A stretch of DNA of 64,000 bases from Sphingobacterium sp. (GCA_031277685.1 JAITLV010000277.1:51980-115979), one strand, 5' to 3'. Shown: positions 8,888 through 17,675, numbered from the stretch's first letter. Translations and numbers: made by a program. Notes: a model not told the origin generated them from the letters alone.

Positions 8888-9127
8888 CTATCCCTTTATG
8901 AAGCGATCTAGAAAGTCTACTTTAATACCGTGTTTATGCAACAAGGCCGTTAGCAGATCCACTGAACATTCCTCCGTCTCAACCCGAAATATAGCATCTT
9001 CGTCATCCAGATCCAAGGTCGCTGATTGTATTTGTGGAAGCTGTACCTTTAATAATTGCATTAAAAATGACTTCTTTTCCTTTGTTCTTACAGAACTCTT
9101 AAAAATCAATACCTGCTTCGCTTTCAT
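8888..9127 (-). CDS. Small protein, predicted ferredoxin-like fold, family A/B/C (orphan member A)
   Basis: A 79-aa protein I do not recognise. The pattern is beta-alpha-beta-beta-alpha-beta, like heavy-metal-associated (HMA) domains, but there is no CxxC metal motif. Residues 31-42 (PQIQSATLDLDD) fit a motif P-x-[IV]-x-x-[AI]-x-[LF]-x-L-D-D. It is shared at identical spacing by the proteins at 10240-10479 and 27374-27601, and the 25 residues after it also align without gaps. Unlike those two it stands alone. Its promoter (9196-9261) carries the paired LytTR-type sites, so it is a predicted target of the LytTR regulator. Function unknown. Confidence 0.75.
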   Translation of the reverse strand: MKAKQVLIFKSSVRTKEKKSFLMQLLKVQLPQIQSATLDLDDEDAIFRVETEECSVDLLTALLHKHGIKVDFLDRFIKG

Positions 9128-9195
9128 TTTATAAACTTAAAATTATCAAAAATTATTACTGCTTCCCAGTTTTAAAATTTACCTGAGATTTCTCA

Positions 9196-9261
9196 CAAAT
9201 CTATTATTTATGGTTTTCACTCTTTGGGATTTTATACGAAAGCAGGTCTTTTTTATACCAA
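9196..9261 (-). promoter_or_regulatory. Paired LytTR-type sites plus -7 box for the 79-aa gene
   Basis: On the minus strand TTGGTATAAAA (9261-9251), 10 bp, TTCGTATAAAA (9240-9230), then exactly 26 bp, then TAGATTTG (9203-9196), a perfect TAnnTTTG. Transcription would start near 9189 and read into the 79-aa gene at 9127. The divergent map gene lies 115 bp away on the other side and shows no comparable -7 box at this distance. Confidence 0.7.
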
Positions 9262-9375
9262 AAATCCCTATGATCCTATTCTTAAATAGCAGCCTGCTTT
9301 TCTATATGGGATTATCTATTTTTTTTAAGACCTTTGTTTATCTTTAATTGAACAATGAAAACACAGTAAAGCGCT

Positions 9376-10140
9376 ATGTCTATTACCAACGAGAACGAAT
9401 TGACCGGAATGCAACAAGCGAGTGCGGCAGTTGCCAAAACACTTAAAGCAATGTGTGATTATGCCAAGGTGGGCATGTCAACCAAAGAATTGGATGAATA
9501 TGGCGCAAAGATACTCGCGGAATATGGTGCAAAATCTGCCCCAGCACTGACCTATAATTTTCCAGGCTGGACCTGTATCAGTGTAGACAACGAATTCTGT
9601 CATGGTATTCCTTCCACAGATCGTTTATTACAGGAAGGAGATCTTATCAATATTGATGTATCAGCTGAACTTAATGGTTTTTGGGCAGACAATGGAGCCT
9701 CTTTTGTGATCGGTCAAGATGTACATAATCACCAAAAATTGGTAGATGCTTCAAAAGAAATACTTCAAAAAACCATAAAAAATATACGTGGTGGTGTCAA
9801 AATTGCAGATATTGGCCAAATCATGGAGACCGAAGCAAAAAAACGAGGTTATAAAGTCATCAAGAATCTTGGTGGTCATGGTATTGGCCGCAGTTTACAC
9901 GAGGAACCGGATGAGTTGCTCAACTTTAGAAACAAATCTGATCAAAGGCGGTTTAGAAAAAACTCAATTGTTGCTATCGAGACGTTTATCTCAACAACAT
10001 CCACGTATGCCACGGAGTTAAGTGATGGCTGGACGATGGTGGGTGATAAAGGAGGCTATATGGCACAACATGAACATACTATCCTGATCACTGATGGTGC
10101 TCCAGTTATTTTAACTGCCGAAAATGGCATTTTCTGTTGA
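9376..10140 (+). CDS. map: Type I methionine aminopeptidase
   Basis: A 254-aa cytosolic metalloenzyme that removes the initiator methionine. The pita-bread fold residues are present: CHGIPS (substrate His), the metal ligands Asp in INIDVSAELNGFWADNGAS (both Asp), GGHGIGRSLHEEP with the ligand His, the Glu in AIETFI, and the final EHT Glu. Length is normal for type I enzymes. The canonical YHGD segment is replaced by FWADNGAS, so this may be a second, diverged MAP rather than the housekeeping one, which would normally sit in the ribosomal protein cluster. It ends at the strong terminator at 10145-10195. Confidence 0.9.
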   Translation: MSITNENELTGMQQASAAVAKTLKAMCDYAKVGMSTKELDEYGAKILAEYGAKSAPALTYNFPGWTCISVDNEFCHGIPSTDRLLQEGDLINIDVSAELNGFWADNGASFVIGQDVHNHQKLVDASKEILQKTIKNIRGGVKIADIGQIMETEAKKRGYKVIKNLGGHGIGRSLHEEPDELLNFRNKSDQRRFRKNSIVAIETFISTTSTYATELSDGWTMVGDKGGYMAQHEHTILITDGAPVILTAENGIFC

Positions 10141-10144
10141 TAGC

Positions 10145-10195
10145 GTGTTCCTAAAATATAAGATCCCACACTTGGTTCATATATTTTAGGAACAC
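10145..10195. terminator. Bidirectional terminator, 16-bp perfect stem
   Basis: GTGTTCCTAAAATATA (10145-10160) is perfectly complementary to 10180-10195, with a 19-nt loop. It lies between the convergent map gene and the efflux-operon tail. Confidence 0.75.
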
Positions 10196-10239
10196 ATTGT
10201 TGTGTCCATTTGAAATAAGAATGCTTTTGTAGGCTCTTC

Positions 10240-10479
10240 TTAAACTGGCTTTTCAAACAAATCCAAAAGACTTATTTTCAACTGCTTTTGCTCCATCAAA
10301 CGAAGAATCAATTCATCTACTTTTTTTGTTGATTTCACCACCATCGTGAATAATTTATCATCGAGGTCAAAGGAAATAGATACTACTGTCGGAACGAGTA
10401 AAAAGATATATGTTTCAAGTTCCTTTCTTCGCAGCAAAATACCCCTACCTACCGCAAATAATTGTACGTAACGCATCAT
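10240..10479 (-). CDS. Small protein, predicted ferredoxin-like fold, family member B
   Basis: A 79-aa paralogue of the proteins at 8888-9127 and 27374-27601. It shares the motif PTVVSISFDLDD at 30-41, followed by the same ungapped 25-residue stretch before LKISLLDLF. The predicted order is strand-helix-strand-strand-helix-strand, with no cysteines for metal binding. It lies 27 bp downstream of the unknown small gene at 10507-10803 and is the last gene of the RND efflux operon. A homologous two-gene unit is found at 27374-27903. I cannot assign a function; association with efflux is by position only. Confidence 0.75.
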   Translation of the reverse strand: MMRYVQLFAVGRGILLRRKELETYIFLLVPTVVSISFDLDDKLFTMVVKSTKKVDELILRLMEQKQLKISLLDLFEKPV

Positions 10480-10506
10480 AATTATTTAATATAAATCAAC
10501 CATAAC

Positions 10507-10803
10507 TTACCGTCCCATTCCCCAATACCCGCCGTAATATTCAACAGCGATCTTATAGGGAAAATTCCCATCGGCTGGAAACAACAGCTCCACCCCTTCA
10601 AATTGCTGGAGAATGGTCACTTTTTGTTTTCTTTTTTCAAGTATCAAAGCCAAACGATCCGCAAAATCAAGATCAGCATCAATAAGTATAAACCTATCCG
10701 CGCAGAGTCCAGCGACCATCTTTTCAGTTTCTTTGTGGTTTCGACTTGGGTTAATCAGAATCAGCATATTTGTTGTCTTCATTTCGTCGTATATTAAGAT
10801 CAT
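10507..10803 (-). CDS. Unknown small protein, family D/E (member D), efflux-operon tail
   Basis: A 98-aa protein of unknown function. I chose the ATG at 10803, four bases after the stop of the outer-membrane factor gene, rather than the longer overlapping frame from 10821. A strand (MLILI), helix, strand (RFILID), helix (ADRLALILEK), strand (KVTIL) order can be seen. About 60 residues align without gaps to the protein at 27610-27903, including D-x-L-A-L-x-L-E, a following Val and a Phe. In both places it immediately precedes a ferredoxin-like small gene. The Gly/Tyr-rich C-terminus (YYGGYWGMGR) is not shared. Confidence 0.7.
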   Translation of the reverse strand: MILIYDEMKTTNMLILINPSRNHKETEKMVAGLCADRFILIDADLDFADRLALILEKRKQKVTILQQFEGVELLFPADGNFPYKIAVEYYGGYWGMGR

Positions 10804-10807
10804 GTGA

Positions 10808-12238
10808 TTAGAGCCAACCACCTCCCAAAGCCCGATAAAGGGATGTTATGGCATTGATTTTTTGTGATTTCACTGTAGCCTGATCAAGTTCAGCCTGCAA
10901 TCTATTGGTCTGCGCAACAATTACTTCCAAATAGGTTGCCTCATTGAATTTGTAAAGCAACAAGGCATTCTGGACCAACTTGACCGAACGTTCTACTTGC
11001 GCATTGGACGTCGCCAATTGTTCATCTAGCTTATCAATATGGATCAACGCATCAGAGACTTCTCCTACAGCTTTTAACATGGTTTGCTTGAAATTTAATT
11101 CCATTTGATCTTTTACAATTTTTGATTGCTCAAAACGTGTTTTTAATTGTCTTCCATTCAGAATTGGCTGCACAATTGTTCCGGTAGCTGCTGCAAACAA
11201 TGAACCCGGTAAATTGAACCAGTTATGGGCTTTAAATGCATTTAAGCCTCCCTGCGCCGTGATATTCAAATTCGGATACATACTTGCCCGCGCGACATGT
11301 ATACTGGCGAGGCTGCGACGGACATCCAATTCACTGCTACGCAAATCTGGGCGATAGCTTAGCAGATTTGCGGGAACCCCTAACGCGAGATTTTTCGGTG
11401 ACTGTACCTGATCCAGCCGCATAATCCTTTTTACTGGTCCTGGCACTTCACCAACCAAAACGCTTAAGGCATTTTCCTGCACTTGAATTCCGGCTTCGAT
11501 AGCCGGAATTCGTTTCGCAATTTGATCACGTGCCACCTCCTGCTGCTGTACTGAAAGGATATTCGACAATCCTAATTCGACCTGCTTATTCAGAATAAAT
11601 AAGGTGCTATCGGCAAATTTTAGGTTGTGCTCGGTTATTTCTAACTGCCGATCCAACAAGAGCAGATTGTAATATCCCTGAACGACCTCAGCTACTAAAC
11701 GGGTTTTAATCGCACGGGCTGCTTCCTGTGTTTTGAGAAAATCCACAAGGCTCTCTTGCTTCTGTCCTTTCAATTTCCCCCAAATATCAGCTTCCCAAGA
11801 AATCTGAACCGATGATGTATAATCCATGGTATATTTTTGTCCCATAAATTGACTAGCCATCATACCATTCATGCTGTTGCCTGAAGGACGATTAATGCCC
11901 ACATTAGCAAGGTTCGCATTCACGAGTGGCACATTCAGCCACTTGGATTGCTTATAACCTTCGGAAGCGAATTCAATCTGCTTGAGGGCAACATTCAGGT
12001 CATTATTTTTCTTCAATGCGCTATCGAGTAACTCCACAAGCATTTCGTCTTTAAAAAAATCACGATAAGACACCTTCGCAATACTACTATCAGTCTCCGC
12101 TGCATTATCTTGATTTCGGAAATGATCGATCTGTTTAATTTCAGCTCCATTATATTGCGGTATGCGGCAGGCATTCATTGCAATTACTGTTGCAGCAAAT
12201 ACCAGGCAATACTGACAATTTCTTTTTATCTGTTTCAT
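10808..12238 (-). CDS. RND efflux outer-membrane factor (OprM/TolC-type lipoprotein)
   Basis: A 476-aa outer-membrane lipoprotein with a lipobox (VIAMNAC) near residue 24. Two OEP repeats are present, with SIQISWEADIWGKL-like and LSYRPDLRSSELDVRRSLASI segments typical of NodT/OprM channels. Helical coiled-coil regions flank them. It forms the exit duct of a tripartite pump. The gene sits 16 bp after the RND permease gene in an MFP-RND-OMF operon and is followed directly by two unknown small genes. Length is normal. Confidence 0.93.
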   Translation of the reverse strand: MKQIKRNCQYCLVFAATVIAMNACRIPQYNGAEIKQIDHFRNQDNAAETDSSIAKVSYRDFFKDEMLVELLDSALKKNNDLNVALKQIEFASEGYKQSKWLNVPLVNANLANVGINRPSGNSMNGMMASQFMGQKYTMDYTSSVQISWEADIWGKLKGQKQESLVDFLKTQEAARAIKTRLVAEVVQGYYNLLLLDRQLEITEHNLKFADSTLFILNKQVELGLSNILSVQQQEVARDQIAKRIPAIEAGIQVQENALSVLVGEVPGPVKRIMRLDQVQSPKNLALGVPANLLSYRPDLRSSELDVRRSLASIHVARASMYPNLNITAQGGLNAFKAHNWFNLPGSLFAAATGTIVQPILNGRQLKTRFEQSKIVKDQMELNFKQTMLKAVGEVSDALIHIDKLDEQLATSNAQVERSVKLVQNALLLYKFNEATYLEVIVAQTNRLQAELDQATVKSQKINAITSLYRALGGGWL

Positions 12239-12254
12239 GCTATATCATCATTAA

Positions 12255-15200
12255 TTAATACTCCCATTCGCTTTCATCCAATTCACGCCCACTTAATCTT
12301 TCGTGGAAATATTGAAATACGACAAAGAGTACTGGTGTTAAGAATATTCCCAATACGGTCCCCACGAGCATCCCAAAAATTGCAGCATACCCAATGGAAT
12401 GATTTCCCATCGCAGAGGGACCGACGACAAATACCAACGGTACAATTCCGGTAATAAAAGCCAATGATGTCATTAAAATAGGTCTTAGCCGAGCTTTTGC
12501 ACCTTCCACCGCCGCGGCAATCAAACTCTTTCCAGCCTTCCGGCGCTGACTTGAAAATTCGACAATCAGAATACCATTTTTTGCCAGTAGGCCAATGAGC
12601 ATCACCATTGCGATCTGTACATAAATATTATTCGCAATTCCAGCCATACCAATTCCGATAAATACCCCAGAAAGTCCCACTGGAATAGAAAGTAGTACCG
12701 AAAATGGCAATATGTAGCTTTCATATTGTGCAGATAACAAGAAGTAAACAAACACGATACAGAGTATAAAAATTACTGTTGTTTGCGATGTTGCCATACT
12801 TTCTTCCCTGCTCATGCCTTTATAGTCGAAGGTATAGCCTGGCGGAAGCAGTTGTTTGGCTACCTCCTGAATAGCCGACATGGCTTGTCCGGTACTATAT
12901 CCAGGTGCAGGCATTACGGTTAGGTTTGACGCATTGAATAGATTGAAGCGCTCCACGACCTCTGGCCCAGTAATTGGCTGGATCCTCACCAGTGTACCAA
13001 TCGGAATCATTTCTTGCCGATTATTTTTCACAAAAACTCCTTGTAAGGATTGTTCAGTAGCTCTATTTTCTGGTGTTGCCTGAACCAGCACACGATAATA
13101 TTTACCAAAACGGTTGAAGTCTGAAGCTTGTATACTACCGTAATATCCCTGCATGACACCAAGTACATCACTCACAGCAACCCCCAGCTGTGCTGCCTTG
13201 GCCTCATCCACGGCAACTTCATATTGAGGATAAGAAACATCGAAAGTTGTAAAGGCCATGGCGATTTCAGGTCTTTGCATCAAAGCCCCCATCATACCAT
13301 AAGATATATTGCCAAGTTTCTGCAATTCTGCATTTGTTCTGTCCTGGAGTACCAGTTCCATTCCACTCGAATTACCGAACCCATCTACTGTAGGTGTGTT
13401 CAATACAAGAAAATTGGCCCGTTTATCCTGTGCAAGCATTCCCTGCAACTGCCCCATCACCGCCCCGAGCTTACTTACTTCACCCCGATCTTTTTCGGCT
13501 TTCAGGCGAATAAAGAACGTACCGGCAGCAGATGACATTGCCCCTGTGAAGAGACTTAAGCCATTCACAGAAATTACCTCACGAACGGCAGGATGAGCCA
13601 TTAACTTATTCTCGGTATCAGACATTAATACCGTTGTCCGGTCTTTTGAAGTCCCAGCGGCCAAATTGGCTGTAACAATGATAAACGACTGATCCTCATC
13701 CGGAATAAAACCTTTTGGTGTATTCATCGTATACCAGGCAAACAATCCACCAAATACAGCCAAAAGGGAAAACGCCACCCACTTTCGCTTGATCATCATT
13801 AGAATTGCCTTTCCATAGCGGAAAGTAAGTTTATCAAAAGCGGCATTAAATCCCATAAAAAAGCGTTGCTTGAAGCTCATTTTATGACCTTCATCCTGAT
13901 GACCTGCATGTGGCTTCAATAGAATTGCACATAAAGCTGGGCTAAGCGTTAGGGCATTTACGGCTGAAATAACAATTGCAATCGCCAATGTCAATGCGAA
14001 TTGTTGGTAAAATAAACCAGTAGAACCATCCATAAACGCTACAGGCACAAACACTGCCGACATCACCAAGGTGATCGAAACAATAGCGCCTGAAATTTCC
14101 CCCATGGCAGACATCGTAGCGGCTTTTGCATTTAATTTCCGCCGCTCCATTTTGGCATGTACAGCTTCAACAACAACGATTGCATCGTCCACAACGATAC
14201 CAATAGCGAGTACCAGTGCAAACAGTGTCAATATATTGATTGAAAACCCGAATATTTTCATAAAGAAAAATGTTCCGACAATAGAAACTGGTACAGCTAT
14301 GGCTGGAATTAGGGTAGAACGGAAATCTTGTAAAAAGATAAATACCACAATAAATACCAAGATAAAGGCCTCAATCAGGGTTTTGATGACCTGATCAATC
14401 GACTGGTCCAGCGATTCTTTGGTCGCATAAGGTATTTTGTACTCCATTGTTCCCGGAAAAGACTTTTCCAGCTGTTCCATTCGCTTTTGCAAGGCAATTT
14501 GAACTTCATTGGCATTCGACCCACTCATCTGGAAAATTGCCATGGTAACAGCCGGCTTCTTATTATAATTCGATGCAACCGTATAACTATAGGCCGCAAA
14601 CTCCACACGGGCAACGTCTTTGAGACGTAATACCGAACCATCGTTTTGCGCTCTGATAACGATATTTTCATATTGCTGAGGTTCTGTGAATTTTCCCTTA
14701 TAACGCATCACATACTCCTTTACTTCGGAGCTCTGTTCGCCAAACCGACCTGGGGCCGCCTCTAAGTTTTGGGACTGAATAGCACGCGATACATCACTCG
14801 GCGTCAGATTATACGTATTTAGTTTGCTTGGATCTAGCCATACACGCATGGCATAATCCTTGTTTCCGTATACCATTGCATCCCCAACTCCTTTGATACG
14901 TTTAAGTTCTGGGACGACATTGATCTTACTATAATTTTCCAGAAAAAGATCATCCATTGTACCATCTTTGCTCGTCAGGGTAACCATTGCGATCATACTA
15001 TTTTGACGCTTTAAAGTGGTGATTCCACTTTGTATCACTTCCGCAGGAAGTTGGTTCGTGACCTGAGCCACACGGTTCTGAACATTGATTGCAGCCTGAT
15101 CCGGATCGGTGCCTAATTTAAAGATTACAGTAATATTTAATGTACCATCATTGCTCGCTGTCGATGAAATATAATCCATATTTTCAACACCATTAATGGC

Positions 15201-15401
15201 ATTTTCTATTGGTGGAGCAACAGAACGTGCTATTGTTTCTGCATTTGCGCCAGGATACACTGCAGTTACCATAACTGTAGGTGGCGCAATATCCGGAAAT
15301 TTAGTGATGGGCAAACTGAGCATGCCGACCACACCAAGAATGACCAATAAGACAGAAATTACAGTGGCCAACACCGGTCGTTTAATTATTTTTTTTAACA
15401 T
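12255..15401 (-). CDS. RND efflux permease, HAE1 (AcrB-like)
   Basis: A 1048-aa inner-membrane proton-driven pump. The N-terminus (FIKRPVLATVI-type start, here IIKRPVLATVISVLLVILG) is characteristic. The proton-relay Asp pair is visible in GIVVDDAIVVVEA of TM4 and the partner Lys in LLAKNGILIVEFS of TM10. Two large periplasmic loops give the porter domain. It exports hydrophobic drugs, dyes or detergents with the MFP (15413-16558) and OMF (10808-12238). Substrate range cannot be read. Spacing of 11 and 16 bp to its neighbours supports a single operon. Confidence 0.96.
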   Translation of the reverse strand: MLKKIIKRPVLATVISVLLVILGVVGMLSLPITKFPDIAPPTVMVTAVYPGANAETIARSVAPPIENAINGVENMDYISSTASNDGTLNITVIFKLGTDPDQAAINVQNRVAQVTNQLPAEVIQSGITTLKRQNSMIAMVTLTSKDGTMDDLFLENYSKINVVPELKRIKGVGDAMVYGNKDYAMRVWLDPSKLNTYNLTPSDVSRAIQSQNLEAAPGRFGEQSSEVKEYVMRYKGKFTEPQQYENIVIRAQNDGSVLRLKDVARVEFAAYSYTVASNYNKKPAVTMAIFQMSGSNANEVQIALQKRMEQLEKSFPGTMEYKIPYATKESLDQSIDQVIKTLIEAFILVFIVVFIFLQDFRSTLIPAIAVPVSIVGTFFFMKIFGFSINILTLFALVLAIGIVVDDAIVVVEAVHAKMERRKLNAKAATMSAMGEISGAIVSITLVMSAVFVPVAFMDGSTGLFYQQFALTLAIAIVISAVNALTLSPALCAILLKPHAGHQDEGHKMSFKQRFFMGFNAAFDKLTFRYGKAILMMIKRKWVAFSLLAVFGGLFAWYTMNTPKGFIPDEDQSFIIVTANLAAGTSKDRTTVLMSDTENKLMAHPAVREVISVNGLSLFTGAMSSAAGTFFIRLKAEKDRGEVSKLGAVMGQLQGMLAQDKRANFLVLNTPTVDGFGNSSGMELVLQDRTNAELQKLGNISYGMMGALMQRPEIAMAFTTFDVSYPQYEVAVDEAKAAQLGVAVSDVLGVMQGYYGSIQASDFNRFGKYYRVLVQATPENRATEQSLQGVFVKNNRQEMIPIGTLVRIQPITGPEVVERFNLFNASNLTVMPAPGYSTGQAMSAIQEVAKQLLPPGYTFDYKGMSREESMATSQTTVIFILCIVFVYFLLSAQYESYILPFSVLLSIPVGLSGVFIGIGMAGIANNIYVQIAMVMLIGLLAKNGILIVEFSSQRRKAGKSLIAAAVEGAKARLRPILMTSLAFITGIVPLVFVVGPSAMGNHSIGYAAIFGMLVGTVLGIFLTPVLFVVFQYFHERLSGRELDESEWEY

Positions 15402-15412
15402 GAATTTCTGCT

Positions 15413-16558
15413 TTATTTTTTGTTTTCGATTTGTTTTTGCTCGGTCACTGGCATACCGGGTTGCAACCTTTCAAATCCCTGTGCGATATACCTATCCCCC
15501 TGTTTTAATCCTTCAGCGATGATAAAATTATCCTCAGATTTACCCGAAACCGAGACAGGCACCTGTATTACTTTATTTTCTTTATCAACCGCATAAGCGA
15601 AAACTTTATCTTGATAGGATACTGTTGATGCGATGGGTAATAATGGTATTTCCTTTAGTTGTTGATACATCACTATTTTTCCCGTGTTGCCACTGCGCAG
15701 CTCTGAACTGGGATTATCAAATTTTGCACGAAAGGTAATCGACCCCGTATTTTTGTTAAATTGACCTTCCACCGCATCAATCCTTCCCTTGACAGTATAT
15801 TCTTGTCCATCCGAAAGCAATAGAGAGACCGGTGCGGCACTTTTTAATTTTTCAGCAACTGTATTTCCTTGATGTTGGCGTTGAAATCGCACAAAATCAT
15901 TCTCACTCAAGCTAAAATAGGCGTACACCTGATGATTATCCGAAACAATTGTAATGGCCTCCTGATTTGAGGCGGACAACAAGCTACCTAAACGATAGTT
16001 AAAACGTCCGATATAACCGTTCACAGGTGATTTGATAACTGAAAAATCCAAATTAATCTGTGCAGAAGCAATAGCCGATCTGGCCTGCTCCACGGATGCC
16101 TTTGCCGCAGCATAACTCGCCTGCGCTTCCTGCAGCTGAATATCCGAAACGATGCGATTTTTGGTTAGTTCAGTTTTTCGATCCAATTCAATTTTAGCGG
16201 TCAGTAAATTGGACTGAGCAACAGCCAACGCTGCCTTCGCGTTGGTCAACTGTTCTTGGAAAATGCGGTCTTCAATTTTAAACAACGCTTGTCCTGCATG
16301 AACATAGTCCCCTTCATCCACAAATATCTTTTGAAGATAACCAGTCACCTGTGGCCGGATTTCTATATTGGATACGCCCTCTATGGCGCTTGAATACTCA
16401 TTTCGGATCGTTGCATCGCCTGTTGTTACAGTGCCAAAAAGAACCTCCGCAGGTCCCTGCTGATATCCGCCATCCTGTTGTTTACCTGTGCAGCTGGATA
16501 GTACTACCAGCGCAATAAACAAGATCGTAGCGCGTTTTTTAACGACGTTTTGCTTCAT
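15413..16558 (-). CDS. RND efflux periplasmic adaptor (MFP) lipoprotein
   Basis: A 381-aa lipoprotein with a lipobox LSSC around residue 23. The two half-motifs of the lipoyl domain are present, IRPQVTGYLQKIFVDEGDYV and the later IKSPVNGYIGRF. A coiled-coil hairpin (about 100-170) and the beta-barrel/membrane-proximal domains follow. It links the AcrB-like permease to the outer-membrane channel. It is the first gene of the operon, and the upstream region carries a -33/-7-like promoter and a 21-bp-spaced direct repeat (16624-16657). Confidence 0.95.
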   Translation of the reverse strand: MKQNVVKKRATILFIALVVLSSCTGKQQDGGYQQGPAEVLFGTVTTGDATIRNEYSSAIEGVSNIEIRPQVTGYLQKIFVDEGDYVHAGQALFKIEDRIFQEQLTNAKAALAVAQSNLLTAKIELDRKTELTKNRIVSDIQLQEAQASYAAAKASVEQARSAIASAQINLDFSVIKSPVNGYIGRFNYRLGSLLSASNQEAITIVSDNHQVYAYFSLSENDFVRFQRQHQGNTVAEKLKSAAPVSLLLSDGQEYTVKGRIDAVEGQFNKNTGSITFRAKFDNPSSELRSGNTGKIVMYQQLKEIPLLPIASTVSYQDKVFAYAVDKENKVIQVPVSVSGKSEDNFIIAEGLKQGDRYIAQGFERLQPGMPVTEQKQIENKK

Positions 16559-16595
16559 AATGGATTTTGCTTTTATTTTTTGTGTAGCAAAAATC

Positions 16596-16657
16596 CAAAA
16601 AAACGGATGTCTGAATTCGGCACAAAGACGCCAAAATTTGTTTAAAAGACGCCAAAA
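16596..16657 (-). promoter_or_regulatory. Efflux operon promoter with AraC-type direct repeats
   Basis: Two identical 13-mers, AAAGACGCCAAAA on the plus strand (16624-16636 and 16645-16657), are exactly 21 bp apart. On the minus strand the proximal copy overlaps a -33 TTTG (16626-16623). Nineteen bp later comes TTTTTTTG (16603-16596), a near -7 box. Repeats 21 bp apart overlapping -33 are the classical arrangement for an AraC-family activator. The adjacent AraC gene at 16753-17652 is the obvious candidate. Confidence 0.65.
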
Positions 16658-16677
16658 CAGTCTAACCTATATATCAT

Positions 16678-16720
16678 AAAAAAAGGTACCTACCCCTTTA
16701 TCTAAGCGGAAAAGTACCTT
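16678..16720 (-). terminator. Intrinsic terminator of the AraC gene
   Basis: On the minus strand, AAGGTAC (16720-16714) pairs with GTACCTT (16689-16683), followed by a run of T (complement of the A-run at 16678-16684). It separates the regulator transcript from the efflux operon. Confidence 0.65.
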
Positions 16721-16752
16721 CATCGAGCAACTTTTAAAATAGCCAGGATTAA

Positions 16753-17652
16753 CTAGAAAAGGTCATCCATTTTGTAATCACTGGGGTTTCTATTGGTCTG
16801 TTTTTTGAAAAACTTACTGAAAACAGTTTGATCCGAGAAGTTCAGTAAACAGGCGACCTGATTAACATTGTTCGAGGAATTCTTCAACAGAATTTTTGCC
16901 TCAATAAGTAGTATTTGATTAATGATTTCTTTTGGTGTACGTAACATGGCTTTTTTGACAACCTTGGTCAGATACTTTCTACTGACAAATAGACGATCAG
17001 CATAAAACTGAACATCATGATGTTCGATAAAATATTCCCGAACAAGTGCAAAAAAAGCACTGGTAATCTCCTCTTCCCTCGGCGAAAAATTTGTTTGCTG
17101 CCGAAGATGTTTGGAATAGTTCTCAATATCATACATCAACAAAGAAAAATAATGCCAACTCATTTCATTGCTATAATATGCTGAATTCTTGAAATCATTG
17201 AGATAACCAAGTTCATCTATAAAAAATGCCAAACGATCGTAAAGGGCCTTCTCGCCACGGATGATATACGATGGATTATTGGAAAAGTTCTTTAGCATAT
17301 CATTTGACCGGTAGTTAAAGCCGGCATCTGACAACATATCGATAGAGAAGAAAATCTGCTTTTGTCTGATATCCGCAGAAAAATAAATAACTTTAAAGAC
17401 CTCCTGTGGAACACAAAAAAGGATGTCCCCTTTCTGAAGTTCATATTCATAATCCCCAACCCGATAATAAGAAATACCTTCCTCAGCCAATAGAACTCCA
17501 AAAAAAGAAGCGCGATAATGGCAATTCCGTTGTATCAGCATATTGTCACTTGTAGACTCCTGCACCATATATTCTTGGCTACGCTGCGGAAACAACAATT
17601 CCCGCGTCATATCCTCCATTTTTAAAGAAACGACGTATTCCTTCTTTTTCAT
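16753..17652 (-). CDS. AraC-family transcriptional regulator (efflux-linked)
   Basis: A 299-aa regulator. An N-terminal cupin-like sensing domain (about 20-110, with YELQKGDILFCVPQEVF) precedes an AraC DNA-binding domain (about 195-295). The domain has two helix-turn-helix units: the first near VQFYADRLFVSRKYLTKVVK, the second near VNQVACLLNFSDQTVFSKFF. It is encoded just upstream of, and on the same strand as, the RND efflux operon, from which it is separated by its own terminator. It probably binds the 13-bp direct repeats at 16624-16657. A -7 box (17693-17700) and a short inverted repeat ACTTC/GAAGT (17676-17689) lie at its own promoter. Confidence 0.9.
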   Translation of the reverse strand: MKKKEYVVSLKMEDMTRELLFPQRSQEYMVQESTSDNMLIQRNCHYRASFFGVLLAEEGISYYRVGDYEYELQKGDILFCVPQEVFKVIYFSADIRQKQIFFSIDMLSDAGFNYRSNDMLKNFSNNPSYIIRGEKALYDRLAFFIDELGYLNDFKNSAYYSNEMSWHYFSLLMYDIENYSKHLRQQTNFSPREEEITSAFFALVREYFIEHHDVQFYADRLFVSRKYLTKVVKKAMLRTPKEIINQILLIEAKILLKNSSNNVNQVACLLNFSDQTVFSKFFKKQTNRNPSDYKMDDLF

Positions 17653-17675
17653 TATGTTGAGTTGATCGTAAAATA

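Noticed and set aside
8888..9127. Heavy-metal-associated (HMA) metal-binding protein
   Set aside because: The fold pattern is similar but there is no CxxC or other metal-ligand motif, so I do not call metal binding.
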